DNA of 64,000 nucleotides from Membranipora membranacea (Eukaryota; Bryozoa; Gymnolaemata; Cheilostomatida; Membraniporidae): NCBI GenBank assembly GCA_914767715.1, contig OU612070.1, forward strand, positions 20,138,025 to 20,202,024, given 5' to 3'. Of this stretch, positions 59,201-64,000 are shown in pieces (position 1 is the stretch's first letter; each line of letters opens with the position of its first letter). The position numbers were made by a program, and so were the translations under genes. The notes under the pieces were generated by a model, which was not told the DNA's origin, did not search any database, and saw only the letters and a program-made list of their open reading frames with translations.

Positions 59201-62200
59201 ATTCGCAGCTGATTGCTTTCATTGGTGTGATGGTAAAGCTTAATATACTGTTATTGTATGTCCTGTGCCTATAGACCGTGCGGTCCTTCCTTCTTGCCGC
59301 AACTTCAGTGATGACGACACTTTGAGTCAGCAAATCAAGCCAGGAATATGATCTCATTTATGGCTATTGTCACTATTAAGACTATATGAAGTTTCCCTTA
59401 TTTCCCAAAACACAAATGTCTGAAAACTGGTACTTGCAAGATTTCGACATGATTTCAGCAGAATTCCAGCGTACATGAATTCTGCCTTTCAAACAGAAAA
59501 TAAAGTAACTACACATACTTATTCATGCTGATGTGCTTGTAGGAAAAACATGTAATGATGAGAGAATTGCAGCTATGAATAAAGGCAGCGATAACAATAA
59601 TCGCTTTATACCGAGCTGCCAATCAGACGGTCGATACGAGCCTACTCAGTGTCACATGTCAAGTGGATACTGCTGGTTAGTTCACATATACATATTATAC
59701 AAACTATGTGAAATTCTGACATTCTGACATTCTGACATTCTGACATTCTGACATTCTGACATTCTGACAATGTGACAATGTGACTTAACAACATTGTGAA
59801 ATAATGGTCTTTGGGAAATTGCATTATTGTTCACGGATAGAAGATAACTCCAATCCATGAAAATTCGTTATCAGTTATATTGATCGGGAATTAGGGATTC
59901 GGATTGACTCCCTGGTGTAACTCTTCAGATAAGTATTGGATGTGCTGTTTGGTAACTGAAATTAATTTTTCTGGATTCATCACTTCCTCTTTTTGTTTCA
60001 CAACCTATTTCACAAAGTTTTCATGGTTTATGTAGGTGTGTGAACCCTAACAGTGGAGTACCGATCCCAGGTACGTCTCGTCTCAAAGAGCAGCCATCCT
60101 GCAGTAATATAGTGCCCGAGCCTGTGGATCCTCTAACAGACTTTGGTATTAACTCAATACCGGATAACAAGGGCGGCAGAAAGGATGGAGGTAAAAAAAA
60201 GAAAAATAAAAAAATTAGAGGTATGTCACCCCTTCTTTCTAACAACTACTCTGAAATCAACCTGGTCATATCCTGCAACTTAAGAGACAGAAAGAACTTT
60301 AGTTGATGGCGAAACGGAAATGAAAGGACACCAAGGAGTTGCAGGATATGCCTAGACTGGTACTAACAATGGTAGCTGAACCCTAGCCAGTGTGTTGGCT
60401 CTGATATCATTGGCTGTTGGTTGGAAAACCTGCCAATCAGAGCCTACACATAGGCTAGCCGAACCCATCCCTCCGTCAGATCAAGGAGTTACTCCTTGGT
60501 CAGATGTGTCTGATATCTGCTGACCCGACAATCCTTTTTAATGCACTATTTCCTTTCCATTTCTATCACTCCTTTATTAATACCCCCACTGTCTCTGTGT
60601 GGTCTTACCTGTAGGTTATGGATAAAAAGAAATTATTTTTCAGTATAAATAAGTACACAATTTAGTATATACATATTTTCCGGTGACAATCAAGTTAGGG
60701 TTGTACCTTCCTATAGGATTTGATTGCTTTATTGCCAATCCACCGATGTCTGATCTAAATAAAAAAAGAGGATGACGGTTGCACAAATAGTTACCAAGCT
60801 GGATGTGTAATGTTCATCAGTTTTCTCTGGTGAGGGGGGATTTAATCGGGTGAGCTCTCTTGCTTGTGGCATTTTGTTGTATACTTCCTAAAGAACTAAA
60901 AGTGTTTAGGAAAGCAAAAAACAATCACTGTTCATATCAAAGCAATCCCATAACAAGGAACAAAAACACTAAATTTCCCCGCACAAGTACATTATTGAAT
61001 GATATAACTGATTTCAAAAGTGTGAATACCCAAGGTCTAGAAGGATCTAAAGTATGTTATCTCCCCTGCTATAGATTAACACTAAAATAGTGTCCGATAT
61101 TTGGAATGTATGTGATTTAAATAAATTTTGTTTTCAGAAATACCTGGATGCCCTGCACCAAATCATGGAGCATTTTTAACGCAGTTAGTGGACAAGTTAG
61201 CCCTAGAAATGGCATCTGCAGGTGGATCATTACCTGCTGAGCTCACAAACAGTGCTAACATGTCACTGGAGGAAAAAGCCATAAGATGGAAGGTGATTAC
61301 AGCTGACAGGGACGGTGATAAGGTAAGAACTTGCAACGATCATAGAACAGGCGTTATGACCCCACAGCAACGATTAAGTTTGTTTTGCTAAAAATGTTAA
61401 TTGATTGATTATATTGAGATAAAACAACAACAAAAAACTTTGGCTTGCTAATGCAAGTCTCAACACTACATACAGATTGACTCTGATACAAATCTCTCAA
61501 TTCTCAAGTCTCTCAATTGACCTACTCACATTTTGCCTATAGTAGCTTACATATCCAGTGCGAGTTGGATGACTTTTCAGTTTGAGAACTCAAGCATATT
61601 TGAATTATTAATCCATACGCTACGGTGTAAAGATAACCAAATAACCCTAAAGTGGCGAGTTTCTGCAGAAATGTTTATCATACTATGCACGATATGAATA
61701 TGAATCTAATCATTTGCAGAAACTGAATAAAAAAGAGATGAAGTTTGTCAGACACATGGTAAAACAGAATCAAATAAAAGCACCTGAGAAATGTGGGAAG
61801 AAGTTTATGAGATATTGTGATAAAGATAAGGATGATTATCTAACAGTAGATGAGCTGTTAGTCTGTACAGAAGTGAGGAGAAAAGCTAAACGTAACCAGC
61901 GAAAACGTAAGATGCCGTCCATTCCTCTCAGCCAATGTGTTGGCTTTGATATGATTGGCTCTTTGGTAGGATCTAATGCCGGTACAGGGAAAGTAATGAA
62001 CTAGGGGAGTTCATTGGTGAAAGTACGTTGAGTTATATTGAAAGTGAAAGGAGGAATCGTGCCATCGAAACTTGCATTACCTAATTCCCCTACATATAGA
62101 GTGAATAATAATTTTAGTTCAAAATAACTATGGTAGTTCAGGGAAGAACCAAAAACGCAAACCTTGGCACAACATCAGGAGTTATTTTCTCAAGTGCAAG

Positions 62201-62459
62201 GGGGATAATTTTCAGTACCAGGTCTTAAAACGCTTCTCGCTCAATATCAAATTGATTACCAGTCTGTCCTGTAGCTTCCTTCTAAATAATGAAGAATACA
62301 TTCTCACTCTGTTTGATATGCATTTAAATGTGTTATGACTATGTCACTTTAGAATCGGGCAACACGCGATCCGGATCGAGCAAAGTGCGGCATCGGAATA
62401 AGGAACGTAATCCATTCACTGATATACTGATGCCTTCACCTCCTATCGGCAGCAGGTGA
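47038..62459 (+). CDS. SMOC: SMOC/Pentagone-type secreted modular calcium-binding protein
   Basis: Coding exons: Kazal 47038-47260 (5' signal exon not found) or alternative first exon 49796-49892; then 54112-54275, 55211-55310, 55702-55839, 56334-56482, 57362-57458, 57937-58000, 58489-58701, 59543-59675, 60036-60220, 61138-61322, 61720-62004 (stop) or 61720-61981 plus 62353-62459. The order is Kazal, TY1, EF-hand (EC) unit, linker, TY2, Lys-rich linker, EF-hand (EC) unit. Kazal, two thyroglobulin type-1 domains and a terminal EC domain define the SMOC family; SPARC and testican have other orders. About 645 residues without a signal peptide, against ~440 in vertebrate SMOC1/2, mostly because of the additional EC unit. 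All junctions agree in phase except 57458 to 57937. SMOC proteins act outside the cell, bind heparan sulfate and tune BMP signal range; Drosophila Pentagone is the best-known protostome member. Confidence 0.9.
47261..49795. other. SMOC intron 5' of the alternative first exon
   Basis: No coding exon seen. Contains a C/T-rich run near 48941-48958 and, towards the end (49320-49795), CpG-richer DNA with promoter and 5'UTR character. Confidence 0.5.
49488..49530 (+). promoter_or_regulatory. Candidate internal SMOC promoter (TATA and Inr-like)
   Basis: TATATATAG at 49488-49496 and an initiator-like TCAGAC at 49523-49528. The surrounding 49330-49760 is richer in CpG than its neighbours. It lies about 270 bp upstream of an ATG opening a signal peptide. 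The spacing from first T to Inr A is 37 bp, slightly longer than ideal. Predicted from sequence only. Confidence 0.45.
49796..49892 (+). CDS. SMOC: SMOC alternative first coding exon (signal peptide)
   Basis: ATG at 49796 opens 32 codons, then G|GTAAGAGG (phase 1). A second in-frame ATG at 49829 begins a compact signal peptide: MHVLTHSVWILCVLLSMSPSQ, a short basic/polar start, a hydrophobic core and a small-residue cleavage region. Phase 1 fits the 2-nt lead of the TY1 exon at 54112 and does not fit either possible acceptor of the Kazal exon. The predicted product is therefore a secreted protein beginning with TY1. Confidence 0.7.
49893..54111. other. 4.2-kb SMOC intron before TY1
   Basis: No exon supported. 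Contains a 24-bp tandem repeat (51054-51110, ATTGTGTGTTGGAGCTGCCT unit) and a cluster of two tandem repeat types at 53180-53495. The section 51.1-52.9 kb is repeat-poor. Confidence 0.5.
53180..53495. repeat. Two adjacent tandem-repeat arrays
   Basis: First, a duplicated block with CCACACGTCCACATA..ATATAAACTA.CAGCTCGA..TCGCGCTCA (53200-53330). Then about five units of GATCTACTGCCACAAGCTTT at irregular spacing (53340-53495). Confidence 0.7.
54112..55310 (+). CDS. SMOC: SMOC first thyroglobulin type-1 domain (2 exons)
   Basis: Exons 54112-54275 and 55211-55310, joined in phase 0. The domain runs from NCTTKRLAALEES through IPTCKQDGSYDEVQCH to ATRYCWCVTPRDGKPVPD and PNC. The C-x-Q-C / CWCV signature is diagnostic of thyroglobulin type-1 repeats. 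The split before VQC is the usual intron position. Phase 1 entry accepts either upstream exon (47260 or 49892). Confidence 0.92.
55702..57458 (+). CDS. SMOC: SMOC first EF-hand/EC unit, between TY1 and TY2 (3 exons)
   Basis: Exons 55702-55839, 56334-56482 and 57362-57458. They encode an N-terminal helix (NCSDTDRAQFNSNILLKF), then AAWKFNSMDTNNDKQLSRHE with a canonical EF-hand loop DTNNDKQLSRHE, LKGLKRLVRKNVKPK, and a Cys-paired second EF-hand, GCAKAFIDNCDKDSDSYITE, with loop DKDSDSYITEQE. This is the SPARC/SMOC-type extracellular calcium-binding (EC) fold. In vertebrate SMOC1/2 no EF-hands lie between the two TY domains. The donor after CGT T is GTAAGT. Confidence 0.88.
57191..57310. mobile_element. 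MITE-like foldback, family A copy 3
   Basis: CTAGATCAAGTTTACCTGCA at the left, GCAGGCAAATGGATCAAACT at the right (inverse), sharing GGAGGGGAAGCAACTCTG with the copy at 30930. It ends 52 bp before the EC exon at 57362. Confidence 0.7.
57494..57775. repeat. Paired foldbacks around GTCTTGACAAGCTTTG
   Basis: Two related inverted-repeat elements: 57497-57622 (ends TGTCTTGACAAGCTTTGGTG and CAACAAAGCTTGTCCAGACA) and a tighter hairpin 57712-57772 (CTTGACAAGCTTTGTTGTGG / CCACAACAAAGCTTGTTAA). Located directly after the donor of the first EC unit. Confidence 0.8.
57803..57837 (+). CDS. Possible alternative terminal SMOC exon
   Basis: A strong acceptor (AATTTTTTACAG) is followed by a 2-nt lead that matches the phase of the donor at 57458. 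It adds CNLDLNDLSRP and a TGA. Splicing here would give a short form ending after the first EC unit. No polyadenylation signal was found, so confidence is low. Confidence 0.25.
57937..58701 (+). CDS. SMOC: SMOC linker exons between the first EC unit and TY2
   Basis: Exons 57937-58000 (EKLTNWGDNNVLPIHDETRP) and 58489-58701 (KEEKHSPELMEHQKRLFDML..RTSRNDAQITGANDRIDKPP..VDINRKLVSLD). The two join in phase and the second flows in phase into TY2. They are hydrophilic and low in cysteine, in the position of the SMOC-specific linker. The 5' border at 57937 is the only junction in the gene that does not match in phase: the donor at 57458 needs a 2-nt lead, and this acceptor gives 0. Either an intermediate exon is missing, a non-canonical donor is used, or the sequence has a one-base difference. 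Confidence 0.65.
59543..60220 (+). CDS. SMOC: SMOC second thyroglobulin type-1 domain and basic linker (2 exons)
   Basis: Exons 59543-59675 and 60036-60220. TY2 runs from KTCNDERIAAMNKGSDNNNR through IPSCQSDGRYEPTQCH to SSGYCWCVNPNSGVPIPG and SC. The intron splits the CWCV tryptophan codon (phase 2), unlike TY1. After TY2 comes an acidic/proline stretch and then GGRKDGGKKKKNKKIRG, a lysine cluster that is a plausible heparan-sulfate binding site. Phase 1 exit matches the next exon. Confidence 0.92.
59707..59772. repeat. 8-bp tandem repeat (ATTCTGAC), about 7 copies
   Basis: Nearly perfect octamer array about 30 bp downstream of the first TY2 exon, decaying into ATGTGACA units. Intronic; likely length-polymorphic. 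Confidence 0.9.
60265..60351. repeat. Inverted-repeat element in the SMOC intron
   Basis: TCATATCCTGCAACTT at 60267 is mirrored by AGTTGCAGGATATG ending at 60350, a foldback of about 85 bp, 45 bp after the TY2 donor. Confidence 0.65.
61138..62004 (+). CDS. SMOC: SMOC C-terminal EC domain and first possible stop (2 exons)
   Basis: Exons 61138-61322 and 61720-62004 (TAG 62002-62004). Sequence EIPGCPAPNHGAFLTQLVDK, then MSLEEKAIRWKVITADRDGD, KKLNKKEMKFVRHMVKQN, and APEKCGKKFMRYCDKDKDDY. The ELPGCP-type start, the W-x-F/V-xx-L/A-D EF-hand entry and the C..F..YCD pair match the SMOC EC domain. EF-hand loops are DRDGDKKLNKKE (split by the intron after K) and DKDKDDYLTVDE, both with all calcium ligands. 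A basic tail (RRKAKRNQRKRK) follows. The last exon can end at 62004 or splice at 61981. Confidence 0.9.
62353..62459 (+). CDS. SMOC: SMOC alternative last exon
   Basis: The acceptor TCACTTTAG at 62352, with a 2-nt lead, fits a GTACAG donor at 61982 (phase 1). Adds SGNTRSGSSKVRHRNKERNP, FTDILMPSPPIGSR and TGA (62457-62459). Richer in CpG than its surroundings, and the tail is basic like the one it extends. This could be the main C-terminus, with the 62004 stop a read-through form. Support is splice phase and composition only. Confidence 0.5.
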
Positions 62460-62601
62460 TAATAATCCAGCTTCTGTATAATACATACTGAACAGTATAC
62501 CAACAAGGGATGGTGCAGCTGTGTGAGCTAGCTTAGAGCGGCAGCGCCTTCATATATCTCTTCCTTTTGTGATCAAAGATCTCTATTATGGAGAAGGTCG
62601 C

Positions 62602-62790
62602 GAGATCAATGCTATATACAGTCTCTAGTATCGGAGAGATCAATGCTATACATAGTCTCTAGTTATTAGGAGAGATCAATGCTATACATAGTCTCTAGTT
62701 ACTCGGAGAGATCAATGCTATACATAGCCTCTAGTTACTCGGAGAGATCAATGCTATACATAGTCTCTAGTTACTCGGAATCAAGGCTAC
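62602..62790. repeat. 36-bp minisatellite, 5 copies
   Basis: GAGATCAATGCTATACATAG plus TCTCTAGTTACTCG, starting at 62602, 62636, 62672, 62708 and 62744. The last three are nearly identical, so amplification is recent. 140 bp downstream of the alternative SMOC stop. Confidence 0.9.
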
Positions 62791-64000
62791 ATATCATTAA
62801 TGAGACGCTTTTTATTCAGAATTTTACTGTTTGTTTCTTCTTCGAGAATGTTGTCTACATATTTGACGCTAAATATATGAATTACTTTTTCCAGGGTGAG
62901 GCTATAGATTGACCAAGTCTAGTTACAATTTTTTTCTGATACACAATCAGTATTTAGATATTGAGCTGGTTTAGTAGTTCTGAACCTTGTATTTTATACC
63001 AAAATTTTACTGCTGATGTTTGACAATGGTTGGTCAATCCGACAAGTACATATAGTTACTCATTGAAAATCTGGCAGGCTAAGCAAAGCTGTATATCTTG
63101 CTGCGTTCTGCTTTTTATTATGACTTTGATAGTCTGCATGGATCAGATTTATTTTCTTTTGGAGCAAAATGCTCTTTTTTTTGTCACTGATTTATATAAG
63201 ATTTGGCACCATGTGAATCGGAACTTGTGCCCGCCTACAACAGGAACTGAACATCAATCTACATGCTATTCATATACGCTTTATATATGCTCTTGCTAGT
63301 GGCATGCGCGGTTTAGTATCACGTTGTATCTCACTTATCACTTTGCTGTTGTCGTTTTCAAATTGGGGCAGCGTTACTGCAACTTTATGGCATTTTATGG
63401 ACATGCAATTTTAATTTATAGATACTATTAGCTGCTTTTGATACTGTAACATGATATATTTAATGTTCTTATTTTTACCTTACTTTTAACCATCAACATT
63501 TATGTTGCATCAATTATAATATAGAAACCTGACATGGTGTATTTCTGGGGTTAGTAGCTAGTCTCACACTGACATTGAGACTACACTATTATAAAAATTA
63601 ATTGATTAAATACTATTATCATGTGTATCTCTGATCGTTAGAGTCAATTTAGTAGCAGTACCTAACATGTACCCACCCCCAATTAATAGAATTAATCTAG
63701 GGTTGTCACACCTTATTTTGGCGATGGTACACATGCTAAGGGAATTAATTCACTCTCTAACGATCAGAGATGTGCATGTAACAATATACAACGCGATCAG
63801 TCTGAGCTTACCTTACATACAGGGAATCAATTATGCAACTTAGAAATGCTGTGATAAGTCAAATATATATACTACAGGGAACAAAAATCTCAAATATTGA
63901 AGAAAAAAACTGGGATATAAAAAATATTTTATTCAGGTGAGCCTGGAGAGCTTGAGAAAAGAATAACAAATATCGGGAAAAATACGAGAAAAAAATGATC
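62791..64000. other. Region downstream of SMOC
   Basis: No gene supported. AT-rich, with the MITE at 63620. Should include the SMOC 3'UTR, whose polyadenylation site I could not place with confidence. Confidence 0.5.
63620..63778. mobile_element. MITE family B, copy 2
   Basis: Ends CATGTGTATCTCTGATCGTT and the inverse AACGATCAGAGATGTGCATG. 159 bp, better preserved inverted ends than copy 1 at 32677. Confidence 0.85.

Noticed and set aside
1-64000. CRISPR arrays, bacterial operons, rRNA or complete tRNA genes
   Set aside because: None present; the repeats are intronic minisatellites or foldbacks and all genes are spliced.

Overview
This is a stretch of animal (metazoan) nuclear genome: AT-rich DNA with short exons, introns of about 200 bp to several kb with GT..AG borders, and many small repeats. 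I rebuilt the gene models by hand from splice sites and reading phase. Three genes are supported. Their protein families and the MITE-rich introns suggest a marine invertebrate, most likely a lophotrochozoan such as a mollusc. That taxonomic placement is inference.

Left edge (12-345, minus strand): the first coding exon of a BMP2/4 (Dpp-type) TGF-beta ligand, with signal peptide and start of the prodomain. The rest of that gene runs off the window. Positions 346-9140 hold no gene I can support and are probably 5' untranslated/regulatory DNA of BMP2/4.

Middle (9141-40386, minus strand): one large gene of 34 coding exons whose reading phase closes at all 33 junctions, giving a predicted protein of 1,848 residues. 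From the N-terminus it has a short Trp/Gln helical motif, about 750 residues of mostly low-complexity sequence, an F-box, another disordered acidic stretch, and a seven-blade WD40 propeller. It looks like a substrate adaptor of an SCF ubiquitin ligase. Its introns carry many foldback/MITE-like elements and minisatellites.

Right (47038-62459, plus strand): a SMOC/Pentagone-type secreted calcium-binding matricellular protein. It has a Kazal (follistatin-like) exon, a first thyroglobulin type-1 (TY) domain, a first EF-hand (EC) domain, a linker, a second TY domain, a basic linker and a second EC domain. A separate signal-peptide exon with a TATA-like promoter lies at 49.8 kb, downstream of the Kazal exon, and is in phase with the TY exon. 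This points to a Kazal-less isoform from an internal promoter.

The main biological point is linkage: SMOC proteins are secreted modulators of BMP signalling, and here a SMOC gene lies about 50 kb from a BMP2/4 gene, with the F-box/WD40 gene between them.
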